From assembly GCF_011397635.1 (NCBI RefSeq), contig NC_064770.1:8673826-8737825 (forward strand): 64,000 nt of DNA, in the 5' to 3' direction. Origin of the DNA: Epinephelus fuscoguttatus. Taxonomy: Eukaryota; Chordata; Actinopteri; Perciformes; Serranidae. This document shows, piece after piece, positions 37,883 to 49,438 of the stretch (the first letter of the stretch is position 1; each line of letters opens with the position of its first letter). The position numbers and the translations under genes were made by a program. Under the pieces are notes generated by a model, which saw nothing but the letters and a program-made list of their open reading frames with translations, was not told the DNA's origin and made no database searches.

Positions 37883-40800
37883 TATATATATATATAATAT
37901 ATATATGACTTCAAAGGCTGTATCCTGTTTACCTTTATATACTGTTACTTACTGCTCTACTACCTCTTTACATCTCTGTATGTACTATATGTATATATAT
38001 TGTATTGTTGTTATATCCATATAACAAATAGACTGTGATATATCTGCACAGCAGCAGATAATGTTCAACATTTTCAGGCAGACATCACTAGATCAAATGT
38101 CAGAGGCAGAATGGCAGACAGGCGTAACAGTGACCCTGACATGCATTTTCACTCCAGTGTTCACTTCGGACCCTATTTTTATGATGGACTTTTTTTGTGA
38201 GTATATGATAATAATTTAATGCAAGTACTCGAGTAAAGAAATCACTTAAAATTCCCATCCATAGTTCTGTGTGTGTAGCATGGAGGGGGCTACAACTACA
38301 TTTCATTGTGTAATCCTGTACCGTATATTGACAATAGTCAAACTGTTGCAAGGGTCCTAAAGACAGAGGCATGTGATATGCTGTAAAGCCCTCTGAGGCA
38401 AATTGTAATTTGTGATATTGGGCTTTATAAATAAAATTGATGATGATGATGATAAATTATTTAAACCTCGTGCACAAAATAAATTGAATTTGCTCTGTTT
38501 TTTAGTCCCAGATAAAGATTCAAAAAAGCCTGACACAAAGACTGCTCAGGTCGACACTTGTGACTCGACTTCCAGTGGCACCACCTGCGCAGGTTAAACA
38601 GGTTCTGGTGTTACCTCAGAACACTGTCTACAGCTGAACACTGAACAGTTAATGTTCCTGCCCACAGACTAATGTAATGTTTAATCAGCATTAATATCAT
38701 CTTGTTCCTCATCCACATGGCAGAGAATCTATTCTGCAAGCAACAGTCACCCTGAGGGTTAAATCCATGTGAGGACAGAGACTTGTCTTGATAATAGCGT
38801 ACCTGTGCAGGTGCAGCCAGTGGCTGGCTATGTCCACACACATGCTGATCTGGAACAGGAAAGTGTAGGAGGGGTAGAGCAGGGACAGATTCACCAGCAG
38901 ACACATGGTGGCACAGCGGTCAGTCAGCATGTCCATCATGGCTCCAAACTTAGTGGCTGAAAAAAAGCATCAGTAAATATAGAAAGTCAGGAGAATATAA
39001 AAAACCTCATCTGTTTATTCCTAGCTGGGGTTAAGACTTTAGTGGTGAATGTTAAACTGAAGATGCTGAAACTTTTTTATATTTTTCTCTGGTAAATAAA
39101 GACTTGTCTCTCAGCCTAACACAGATATTCAAAGACGTAGGTTTGGTTTAAGAAGTGGAACGGACACAATTATTAAAACATTAAGGGAGTATTGACTGTG
39201 CATAAAAATGTACATTAAATGATTTTTTTAATTAAAAAAAATGGCAAACCTGTTCTGTGTGCAAGTGCACTGGGAGCAACTTAAAACTGGAGTCATATTC
39301 CTTGTATCTGTACACATACCTGGCCCCTTCAGTTCCTGAGATATGATCTTGAAGAATGCTGGAATGTGAAGCTGACCTTTGACCTTTTGGATCTATAATG
39401 TCATCACTTCATCATTTTATCCCACTAGGTAATGTTGTGAAATTTCGTCATATTTAGCATATGAATTCACGGCCAAAAATGTGTTCTGTGAGGTCACAGT
39501 GACCTTGACTTTTGACCACCAAATTCTAATCAGTTCATTGTTGAGTCCAGGTACTGTAGGTTTTTGTGCCAAATTTGAGGAAATTCCCTCAAGGACTTCT
39601 TGTGATATTGCATTTACGAGAATGAGACGCACACAAGGTCATGGTGACTTTGAATTCCCACCACCAAAATCAACTCATCCTTGAGTCCAAATAAACGTTT
39701 GTACCAATTTTGAGTTAATTCCCTCAAGGCCTTCCAAGGCTGAGAGGTACATGTTCATCACTCCATACCCAGTGGAAAATAATGATCCTCACAAATACGT
39801 ACACTGATTGAGTGCCCGTGCAGCGTAGCCATCAAAATTATCAAGCAGAGCACTGAGCAGGTAGCAGAAGACGGCGGGCCACGGACAGCAGGGCATCAGG
39901 TAGAAGGAAACCAGAGCCAACACAATGCGGCCGTAACCTGCAGGTAAAAAGAACAAGTTACATGTGGAGAAATGTGGACAAGTTTCTCTTGTCCAGAAAC
40001 ATTAAGCTTAACCTTGTTTGCTGGCCTGACTGGTACTGTGCAATTAACAATTTTGAGGTACTCCTACTATACTTGGCTATTTTCATTTTTTAGTTCTACT
40101 TCACAGTATCTTAGAGGGAAATATTATACTTTCTACTGCATTTTAAAACTTAAGTTCCTCTTCAGATTTAGATTGTCAATACAAAATAGAATAACCTAAT
40201 AAATGATGATGCATTATTACAGTTAACCTACCACACAGTATAAAGTAGGCTAAAACAAAAATGTTCTCTCTACCTTTAGCAGCTGCAACAGTAAAGTGAT
40301 GAACACTGATGATCAATGCATCAATACTAAAATGAAATTATAAAATACTTTAAGTTTAATTTCATGCTAATACTTCTGTACTTTTACTCAAGTCATTTTT
40401 TGAATAAAGGGCTTTTACTTGCAGCTGAGTATTTACACACTGGTATCTCTTTTGTCTTGAGATGTGCATACATAAAGTCAATCAGACATTAATTACATTG
40501 AGTATGTTTATTAATCGGTATATCTATAGCAGTTACAGTAAATGCTTCTATACTTCCATGAAGATTTAGAATTATTAGTTCGTTTGTGAGCCTCTGAAAA
40601 TAAGTCGAAGTCTACATGTGACACCTAATCACAGTTTCTGAACTTGAGTTTAATCTAAGTGGGATTTCTCATTGTCAGACAATTAACGTTAGAGGCCTGA
40701 GGAGCTCTAAGTGCTTTGAATTTCACAATATACATGGCAAAAACTGGGGGGAAAAAGATAACGTTAGAAAATTAAATAATCCAGATATAACAGTAGATGG

Positions 40801-40970
40801 ATAACATTATGTTGTATCGGCACTTTTTTGAATAGATTTCGGTGCGACTCGTCTCACAGCAGCATCCATCCTGTATGTTGGCTAACTCTCAGCTAGCTAC
40901 ATGATGGAAAACACGATAGAAACTCACCAATTAAATTGGGAACGAAGACAAAAATATTTTCCTGCGTCAT
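34985..40970 (-). CDS. cdipt: CDP-diacylglycerol-inositol 3-phosphatidyltransferase (PI synthase), 6 coding exons
   Basis: Integral ER membrane enzyme that makes phosphatidylinositol from CDP-diacylglycerol and myo-inositol. Exons: 40928-40970, 39803-39937, 38803-38956, 35684-35765, 35484-35565, 34985-35127. GT/AG at all junctions; phases sum to 212 codons plus stop (human 213). The CDP-alcohol phosphatidyltransferase signature is complete: D47, D50-G51, A54-R55, G64, D68 and D72 (LLDNFDGYAAR ... FGAMMDMLTD). Hydrophobic segments surround it, and the C-terminus is basic (KRKTQ), like the KKK end of mammalian CDIPT. ATG at 40968-40970 has A at -3. No damage was seen, so this copy should be functional. 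Intron 3 carries Tc1 copy B; intron 2 carries an ERE-bearing repeat. Confidence 0.96.
35484..35565 (-). CDS. cdipt: cdipt coding exon 5
   Basis: 82 bp, residues 139-165: PVLFVMCAGNELFFCLLYLL, a membrane segment. Acceptor CCTGCAG|CCAGT, donor GCAG|GTAAGA. Confidence 0.94.
35641..35674. repeat. (GT)n microsatellite
   Basis: 17 GT units within the short intron between cdipt exons 4 and 5, ending ten bases from the exon 4 splice donor. Confidence 0.97.
35684..35765 (-). CDS. cdipt: cdipt coding exon 4
   Basis: 82 bp, residues 111-138: SSTIHGSASHKSIDLSGNP to LRIYYTSK. Acceptor TTCTCAG|CTCG, donor AAG|GTGAGG. Confidence 0.95.
36097..37845 (-). mobile_element. Tc1/mariner-like transposon, copy B
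   Basis: In cdipt intron 3. Ends are CAGTACAGGCCAAAAGTTTG (36097) and its complement (37845), preceded by TA and followed by CATATA with an expanded TA run. Inverted repeats are about 395 bp rather than 270 bp. The left arm contains, from about 36,365 to 36,492, an inverted copy of the sequence preceding the transposase gene on the other side, fused to the coding region at CAAC|AGTCTTGAAGG. The transposase 3' end has been replaced accordingly. Confidence 0.93.
36461..37431 (-). pseudogene. Defective Tc1 transposase (copy B)
   Basis: Helix-turn-helix and DDE regions as in copy A. This copy keeps the third catalytic acid (PDLNPIEMVW, GAG at 36575-36577). A one-base deletion near 37,265 shifts the frame after THEDRPGKE. 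The C-terminal 35 or so residues are lost and replaced by PIGLSAVY through the TIR rearrangement. Confidence 0.92.
37847..37907. repeat. Interrupted (TA)n microsatellite
   Basis: TA-rich run abutting the right end of Tc1 copy B, interrupted by ACAGTA. Confidence 0.9.
38330..38458 (+). repeat. Retroposon 3' tail with (GAT)n
   Basis: CTGTAAAGCCCTCTGAGGCA and GATATTGGGCTTTATAAATA, followed by AAAATTGATGATGATGATGA. This is a well-known fish retroposon 3' end with its terminal microsatellite. It lies in cdipt intron 3. Confidence 0.65.
38803..38956 (-). CDS. cdipt: cdipt coding exon 3 (second half of active site)
   Basis: 154 bp, residues 60-110: STKFGAMMDMLTDRCATMCL, then QISMCVDIASHWLHLH. Contains the last two metal-binding aspartates of the signature. 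Acceptor TTTTTCAG|CCACT, donor CACAG|GTACGC. Confidence 0.96.
39330..39770 (+). repeat. Teleost tandem-type repeat (GTGACCTTGAC family)
   Basis: Repeating phrases include TTTGACCACCAAATTCTAAT, CCAAATTTGAGGAAATTCCC, CTCAAGGACTTCTTG, AGGTCATGGTGACTTTGA and TTGAGTTAATTCCCTCAAGG. The internal period is roughly 110-130 bp with divergence. It lies in cdipt intron 2. Confidence 0.7.
39491..39505. promoter_or_regulatory. Perfect palindromic estrogen response element motif
   Basis: AGGTCACAGTGACCT matches the consensus ERE AGGTCAnnnTGACCT exactly. It is part of a dispersed repeat family in cdipt intron 2; function is unproven. Confidence 0.5.
39803..39937 (-). CDS. cdipt: cdipt coding exon 2 (first half of active site)
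   Basis: 135 bp, residues 15-59. A hydrophobic segment, then LLDNFDGYAARALNQ. Human CDIPT has Ala where this copy has N48. Acceptor CTGCAG|GTTAC, donor CAGT|GTACGT. Confidence 0.95.
40040..40460. repeat. hAT-type MITE fragment in cdipt intron 1
   Basis: TTTTGAGGTACTCCTACTAT to TTTTACTTGCAGCTGAGTAT. This is the same broad family as 16,845-17,693, with degraded ends. Confidence 0.5.
40928..40970 (-). CDS. cdipt: cdipt coding exon 1
   Basis: 43 bp: MTQENIFVFVPNLI plus one base of Gly, matching the MPDENIFLFVPNLIG start of the human enzyme. Donor ATTG|GTGAGT. Confidence 0.95.
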
Positions 40971-41221
40971 CTTCGATGTTCGGGTGGTTTGCTGTCGTCT
41001 TTTTGTTTCTGTTAGCTTCGTGTTTTAACTCGTATTTTACAGAGAAACTCATTCAAAGAGCGACAGTTGAATGTATGTTGAGCGGTGACTTCCGCAGCGA
41101 TGCTAAACGTCAAGTGTCAGACCATATCACAACTTCCGGTTAATTTTCTAAATAAAAGTCTTAAAATGGCGCTGGAGATTTTCGACCTCAAACCTCAAAT
41201 TAAAATATGTGAGGTATAATA
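40971..41221. promoter_or_regulatory. cdipt: cdipt promoter with ETS and YY1 motifs
   Basis: Directly upstream of the cdipt ATG. ACTTCCGGT (41132-41140; ACCGGAAGT on the cdipt strand) is a consensus ETS/GABP site, and AAAATGGCGC (41163-41172) a YY1-type core. Both are typical of TATA-less, often bidirectional housekeeping promoters. An ATG at 41166 on the plus strand opens a 17-codon frame ending beside GAG|GTATAA. Confidence 0.55.
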
Positions 41222-42904
41222 AAAACAAAACGACGCTGTGATGATTATTGTTTATAACCCCCCTCACAATGTATTTTTCTTAATAATAATATACATACTA
41301 TATAGTATAAGCCTACATATTATACTGTACAGTAACTAACCATACGAGGCCTATATCATGTTATATTAGAATATATTGCTAAATCATATTATCATATTAC
41401 TTTAACTACTATTAACGTACACCTTACACTATATCTTACACTTCATAATATACAATACAGCACTATATCATACTATATTGTGTTATGTTATATTGTCTTA
41501 CCTCATCCTATAGCTACTCTATTATGTTTCTGTTTTGCTATATTATTACAGGCAACACTATGTATCATTACTTAATCACAATAAGATATATATGATTGTG
41601 GTTTGCGCAGTTTACACTTTAACTTGAAACTTGCCGCCTCACCTCATCAATTTGTCTTTCATTGCTCTTGTAGCTATAGTTCCTATTTTTACTTTTACTC
41701 TTATACTAGTTGTATACCTCTTATTTTATTTATTTATTTATCTTTACTTTCTCTATTAATCTGTACTTATTTCTGTCTTTGTGCTGCAAATAACACCTGA
41801 ATTTCCCCTCTGAGGATAAAGAAAGAGTTATGTTATTTTAGAGCTGGAAAGTCAGTCAGTTAATCATTAGTTGATGAGGTGGACCTGTTTTGATTGTCAG
41901 CTAATATATAAGTCATTTTTTAAGCATGAATAATGAGCTTCTGAATATAAACGTTCATTGAAAATCAAATAAGAGCCCAGCAGTTAATTTATTCTAAGCA
42001 TACAGTTAAACTCAGTGTCAATATAAAACTGTTTAAAACATCAGGTGTCACAGCTATTGTCTACTGTACTTTCAGTGGTGGAATGTAACTAAGTACTTTA
42101 ACTCATCATTGTACAGAGAATCTTTTCATTTCATGTCACTTTCTACTTCAAACTCATCTCAGAGGTAAATATAGTACTTTTATTGCAAGATTTTTTATCT
42201 GGCAGCTTCAGTTACTTTACAAATGAAAATGTTCATATAATACACAACACAAATATTACCAATTAGTCGAACAACTGAAAATAAAATAGAACTTATTTTA
42301 ATGGTTGAAGTCATTTTTTATGTCTAACATTTTATGGTTTCAACTTCACATGTGTGAAGATTCGCTGCTTTTCCTTTTAGTAATTTTAATTATTGTAATG
42401 TATTATTAATAATCTTGAGGTTTGGACTGTTGATTGGACAAACAAACGTTGTGAAGGTGCCCCTCAAGCCTCTGGGTATTTCTGTGATGTCACAAATCTT
42501 ACAAACCAAACAATCAATTGATTAACAGAAAAATAATCAGCAAATTAATCCAACAAGATAATTATCAGTAGTTAATGGTTCAAAATGAGCTTTACCTCAA
42601 CCAGTAAAATGCTGCTTTTACATTAATGCATGATAATTATCTAACGATGTAATAATAATGCTATAACAGTCACAGGGAACATTTTTTAATACTTTAGGTA
42701 GCCTACATTTACCTGATTATACTTACATATTTGACTTAAATAGCATATCCAATGCAGGACTTCTAACAGAGTATTTTTACAGTGCTGTATTAGTAGGCTA
42801 CTTTTACTTTTGTTAAAGATTTTAGTAATAATTCTCCACATTTATTTTCAGACATAGCTGAGAGAAATAGCCTACCTCAAGTTGTGCTTTTATTTTAAAA
42901 GAAA
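41222..42904. other. Intergenic, repeat-rich
   Basis: AT-rich with degenerate TATA/ATAC tracts (41,280-41,600) and a LINE-type tail ending CTGAATTTCCCCTCTGAGGA (to about 41,830). 42,070-42,840 is another hAT-type MITE copy starting CAGTGGTGGAATGTAACTAA. No gene recognised. Confidence 0.6.
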
Positions 42905-43050
42905 ATATCCAACATTCCGGTCTCAGCGCGAATCCGCTTGGTTGGGTCGTGACGTCATGTGACGCAGCGTGCACCGCGCGCCTCCCCTTTAATTACGTCT
43001 GCCAGAAGTTCAGCGGGAGTGTGTTTCCTCCAAGACAAGAAAAAAAGGCG
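42905..43050. promoter_or_regulatory. Orphan GC-rich island with CRE and E-box
   Basis: Short CpG-rich island in AT-rich surroundings. Contains a full palindromic CRE, TGACGTCA (42950-42957), overlapping TCATGTGAC (TFE/MITF-type E-box), then GTGCACCGCGCGCCTCCCCT. No coding gene starts nearby on either strand. Confidence 0.4.
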
Positions 43051-46000
43051 AAAACTAGTTCATGATAAAAAATAAAAAACACCTCATAGTATTTACTTAT
43101 TTATTTATGACATATGAAAAAGAGGTCTTTATAGATGTTTTGTACACTTAAATTCAACAAACCATATATATCTATCTTTGTATCTATCTATCTATCTATC
43201 TATCATTGAAATATAGTATATTTGTTATGTTTTTAACCTTTTACTAAAATTGATCAGATTTCGGGCTCCATATGAATTTAGTTATCACCAATTTAGAAAA
43301 AATGTACATATGATGTAAACATCTCAGGATAAATTCATATCATGCAGTGTTTCAAGTGGAAAATAATGTGTGTTGTCCTCAGTTGGGGAAAATAAATTCA
43401 TACTGACATGTTTGGTGTCCTTGAAAATGTTGAGACCTGAACAAGCACTCAAAATAAGGTTAAGAGTTCTCCTGTAAACACTTAGATTCAGACAGACATG
43501 TCTTCTCACTTTTTAAGCACCAGTTAACACCTGAACCACTCAAAACACAACATGAAAACAATGACAACAAACACATCGTCTGTTTTTGTTCATTTATTTC
43601 TCCAAAATTATTTTGTTACGTTTCTGTACAACTTATTTCTCAACTCTCCTCCAAACATTTTGAACCTGAACATTTTAAACTCGGCCTCCTGCTGTAAAAA
43701 CTGTTTTAACTCCATCCATCACACATCCATCCTGCTCTACACAGACTCTCATTATCATCATCATCATCATCATCATCTCTTTCTCGTCAGTGTATTAACC
43801 TGCTGGCCACAACAGTCGGGGCGTGTTTGGGGGAAAGAGAAGTTGTTTCTTTCCTTTAGAGGCTGAGGCAGAAACAGTGAACAAGGTGGGTTTGTCCCAC
43901 AGAAACATGTAAAACTGCACTAGGAAACATATGGACCCACATTAAAACAAGGAACTACTAATTAAAGGAATAACAGCATGGCATTTTGGGAAATCTGCTT
44001 GTTTGCTGTTGAGTCATAGACAGACTGAAACAAGCGGCATTTTCACTACATTTTAAAAGAGGTAAATTCACATCTTTTTGTTCACATCTTCTGCCCTTGA
44101 ACACACCACTAGGTACAGTTTACGCTCCTAGCTGCAACACCAAATGACTTCATCTGACAAAACAACAATGGCAACTAAATTAGAGCTGAAATAATGAACT
44201 GATAAACAGCTGACTTCAACTGACAGTTTAATCGATGATCAATTTATAATAAAAAAACAAAAGGTTAAGTAAATTTCCAGCTTCTTGTAAAATAATTTGT
44301 AGTTTTTCTCCGGTTTATCTGACGGTAAACTAAATGTGACTGGACTGTTGGTCAGAAATAACAAGACATCTGAAGACCATTTTATAAGCCACACAGTCAG
44401 TCAATTAAGTCAATTAAAAATGTGAACAGTCACCAACTCATTTTCTGTCGGCTACTTAATCCATTAATTGACTAATCCTTTCAGTTCAAAAAAGAATATT
44501 TTCATGTGTTGCAGAGTTGCTAAGAACTAAAGAATTAACAGGCATTTTTCACTTTTTTTCAGACCTTCCATTAACCAAATATATTATCAAATTATTGAGA
44601 AAATAATCAGCATATTAATGGATAATTAAAATAATCATTAGTTGCTGCTTTAGACTGAAACATCTTCTCATCTGACAGCAAACATGAAAATTTCCCAAAA
44701 TGTTCCTTTAATTTTTAGGATATGAAAACACAGAAATCCTGATGTCAGTAAACTGATGTGTTGAACTCACAGCTGTAGGTGACTCCAACAATACAAACTG
44801 GATAAATCTACTTCTACTTTTCTCTTGGCTGGAGGTACTGAGTGCAGCTTTGATTGGCAAAAAATAAGAAATAACACAACCTCGGAATGATCAGCACTAA
44901 AAGTCTTTACAAAATAATGCATTTTAAAAAAAGTTGGCAAAATGAAATCTCACAAACATTTTCTAGAGGTTTTGATGGAGAAGTTGATCGGCCTGCGGCC
45001 AGCAGGTTCCTGCCAATCATCTCCATCAGCACAGATCAATACAACATGTTGGGTGACTTGTTTTCACCACCTGAATGTCTCTAGTGTCTCCACATGGGAT
45101 TAAAGTCCAGCATGTCCTGTAAAGATGACATAAAAAAAAAAATAAATAAAATTCCAGCTTCCACTCTGATGCGTTTTCTGTCCCCTCCTGACCTCAATCT
45201 GCATCTCCTGTCAAACATTTGCACAAAGACGGGAAATAAACTAAAAATACTGAAGCAAAATCCAAAGTCTGCATACCAGAAATATGCATTATTTTAAATA
45301 CACCCAAACATTCTTTTACTATCAGTGCAAATGAGGTAGACGTGACAACTACAGACAGCATCAGATCCAACCCAGTATCACTGAGGTCAGCCTCCTGCAG
45401 CAGTGATGGAGGGCCATGTGACGCGTTGGCAGGAAATCAGCTGATTTATTTTCCACCCGTCGGGACGCCGACGCTGCAGGAAGTGACCAGATGATTTTTC
45501 TACCCATTCACACTGTGCAAAATCAAATGATGAGCTGTTTATCTGGAAACGGTCTGCTATAAAAACCCCACAAAGTGTTCAATGTCAAATCAATAAATCA
45601 GTTTGGGATATATATATAATCATATCAATAACCTGTGTAAACTAAGAGAAATATATGAAATTAGTTAAGAAATTATTAAAACTCAACCGAATTTTGGTAA
45701 ATGTTATTCTATCGCTTATTTCTATAAGAGTTTTAGACCAAATGCAAGAAAATATTATTTCAAAATGCCTTTTTGGAACTCACCACAGTGAGTGTAAATA
45801 AGAAAAAGAAATTTTGGAATAAAGTGGCATGAAATATAACATGTCACTGAGAAAAACAGAATTGAAATAGCTCAAAATGTCTATAGTGAAATAAATATGA
45901 TATCCAAAAACACTGTTATTGTCAAAAGGATCAAATGTATGTTCATATATGTATTTCTTTAATCCATATTGCTATTTATATCCTCTGTTTGAATGATCTA

Positions 46001-49000
46001 ACATTGAACACTTCTGGGGTCTGTTTTTTGCAGGTTACAGTGTTTTTTGGGGAAAAGTCCTTTGCACAAAGACTTCAGGGTGCAAAATATAAAATAAAAA
46101 TAAAAACATGGCACCAAACGTCATGAAAGAAATTATTACTATTATTCAGCTCCACCATTGAACGCTCCACCTGGTAATACTGGCTCAAAATAAAAAGTCA
46201 AAAGTCAAAAGTAGCCCTCCCCAGAACTGTAGACTCCCACCCTGAGACCTCCACAGGAATGCTGGGAAAGGTAGTCCTTTTGTCCTCCTAAGAAACATTA
46301 ATATTTTTTTTTCTTTTTATAGCTCTATCACAGTAACATTGCGCTTATTCCCCCACCTAGTGGTCAAAATTGGCAATTACATTTTTAAAAATTAGCATAC
46401 AACATAAATATTACAGCTGCAGTAGAGGTAATAATAATGATAGCGTCTATTTGTCTGCATCTAGTACAACATCAAGAATCATTATTATTACTCTAACACA
46501 GTCTCAGTTAGTGCTTTATGTACACTGGTAAGTACAATGCAAGTCAAAGTGTTTGGACAGTGAACAATCTTCAGTATACCTGCTACATTTACAGGTATCT
46601 TACATTTATATGCATTTATATAAATAGGTAGTGTGCATGTTATCCATACAAATGCTGTCTGTACACAAGTTCCATGCACTGAATTGTACTAATTTGTAAT
46701 GTAACATGTACATCTTATCTACAGATGCAGACCAGACTGTGAAGAGGAGAACGACAGGTGGAGGTGTAGGTAAGCCGTCAGCACACGCACACGCGCACAC
46801 ACTCTTTCAGCAAAGATCGCACACAGATTTAGCACTCGGCTCACTCAAAAATACTCTGGCAGCCCTTTAAAGGAGCAATCTGACTTTTGGGACATTTTGC
46901 TCGAGTTATAAGAGATAGAGAGAGATCACTGGTTTCTGTCTTCTCTGCGAGTTCAGTACAGACATGTGGAAGCACAAGGAAAATAAAATATGATCTGGTT
47001 TTAACGTTGCATATTCTTGGTGAGCAAGTAAATCCCTGGTGGGCAATATGAACCATGGGTCCACATGAACGAATTTACCATCAGATATCTTTTAATATAT
47101 TGTTTATGCCACAGTGTCTATTCCTTTAACAACTCTGAATATGTTAGGTCAGAACTACGTGTACGCAAAGGTGTGTTTCTGTAAGTGTTAAACGTTGCTA
47201 CCCTCACTAGTCTCCAAGTTGTCACGTTTTGTGCACACTGTAATTAAAATGCAATTTAGTTTTTGAAAAATGTGATCATCAATTTCAAATGGCTCTCATA
47301 ACATAAGCTGTTTTTACAGTGTTTACCCTTAAAGATTCAATTGTGCTGAATTTTTACTGTTGTCTGAGTGCTGTCTTACTTTTACTCCAGTCAACTAATC
47401 TAAGTTGAACCTTTTGTTTAAACATCAGGGAAACTCAATATATACACAAATACATACATAAATACGCATATCTAAGCTCACAGAGTATGCTTTTTTAGCA
47501 TATTTATAGTTACATAACCAATAAACTACAGGGTGTGACCAGATCTCCTGGGGGAAAAGGCATCCATAATTCCAATTGTATGCAATACCATTTAAAATAC
47601 TTCCATTTATATGATTAAAGTGTTTAATAACATCCAGTGTACCATGGATTCTAGTGGGGCTCGGTTTCTGTCATCTCTCTCCTGTTGTCTTTCTGATAAA
47701 GGACATAAAAATGCCCAAAAAATACAAAAAAGGTTCAAATTTGAAACACTGCAAGAGTGACTATGCCAATCACGGGTTTCACTTCCTCAATGGTTTTCTC
47801 CTCAATTGTAGTTCAACTACAGAATTCTGGTCTTAATCAAATCAAACAAGCAAAATGTTTTCAGTTTAAAATTGCTAAAATCTAAAAAAAGTAAAATCTT
47901 ATCACATGGACGTCTGTGATCTAATGTGGATCTACATAAGGGTCCTTGAAACAAAAAGGCTGACTTTTATATCGATGTTAGGCATTAAATTTGTTAGACA
48001 CCCCTGCTTTCTTTCTGATGTATATTGTTTTATTTTCTGTTTTCTGTGTATTTGTATATTGTATTGATGTTTTTTATGCCTTATGTAAAGCACTCTCAGT
48101 TGCCTTAGTGTCTTAAATGTGCTTTATAAATGAACTTGTCACAATGTAGACAGGTGACATATCAATATCAGAATATGAAATGACATGTACTTTTATTAGA
48201 GGAATTTATTGCCCACCAAAACCTGTGTTTTATTCAGAGCTGGCAAAGTGTGAACAACTTTTCTTAAAAGGATCCGACTTCTGAAATGCAATGTTCAAAG
48301 CTGTGCTATCTCATTCTTTCCTCCTGGATCTAACTGTGACTACATGTGCGAGAGTTAAGGTTGTTGGGAGGTTAACAGTTCCCTCCTGCTAAAGCTAAAT
48401 GTCTGTACTGAACACCCAGAGATTAAACTGATTAACATCTAATTATCTCGTCCTCTGACTCCTAATTGATACAGCAGACAAGCTTGCTTCAAAAATGTCA
48501 GACTGTTTCTTTAAGAAGACTTAAAGGGCAGTGGTAGAGTTGTCTTGGGTCAGCCCAACAAAGAGATGGCAGTGTTTCTTTAATTGTCATATACAGAATC
48601 TTATTTATCACTACAAATCAAAGAAATGTGTTTTCAAGAAATCTTCCCTTAGTTGACCCCCGCCCCGCTGAACATATGAAACACTTACAAATCAAAAAAC
48701 TGGGTTTACAATTTACCGTTATTTACATAGTTACAGTGGTTTTTAAAGCACCGCTAGCCGAGTGGAAGCTCCACAACTGTCGCTGAAAACCAGAATTTAA
48801 ACCCGCCCGCCAGCTCAACTTTAAACCTGCTGTCAGACTCTGAAGGTCTCAAACCTGAATCTCAAACTGGTCCAACAGGCGACACTAGTCTCCTGCAGTT
48901 AAACTGTCATTACTGTGCAACAGATTCAATGTGCCACAAAATGAACAAATGGACTCAAGTCATTTTGTTTTTTGTCAGATTTTACAGTTCGACTTGCTCA

Positions 49001-49438
49001 TTTTGCAGCACATGGCTCATTTTTCACATGTGGACATGTCGTCATTTAGTCTCATCACTGTTCCTGTGCAACTCTTTAATGTGTGGAAGAGGTTAACAGT
49101 GATGCTCTGGGTCTTAATACTCGTATATTTCTCTGTAGTGACTCAAAAAAAAGGGCTTCCTCTCTTTCTTTTCTTGTGTATCATGAACATTTATACACAC
49201 TGTGAGAAAGGAGATACTAAAATTTACACTTAAAAGTGGGGTTATTTGTTTGGGTTTTTTTTTGTTGTTTTATGACTGATTTACTTTGCTCCGGCTCTAT
49301 GAAGCCTCTTAAAATATGCTAAGAACTTAAAATTTGCTCTCTCTCTCTCTGATAGGTTTTGTTCTACTTCTGTTGGTTTCTTTACAGAAGAAAAATGACA
49401 GATCTCAGATCAGATCAGAGAGGAGAAATTGGGCGGTT
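43051..49438. other. Non-coding region 3' of the taok2 relic
   Basis: No supportable exon on either strand. Contains (TATC)n at about 43,187-43,204, (ATC)n near 43,755-43,775 and a retroposon tail at about 48,000-48,140 (GTAAAGCACTCTCAGTTGCC, ATGTGCTTTATAAATGAAC). Its right part may correspond to an ancestral taok2 3' UTR. Confidence 0.55.
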
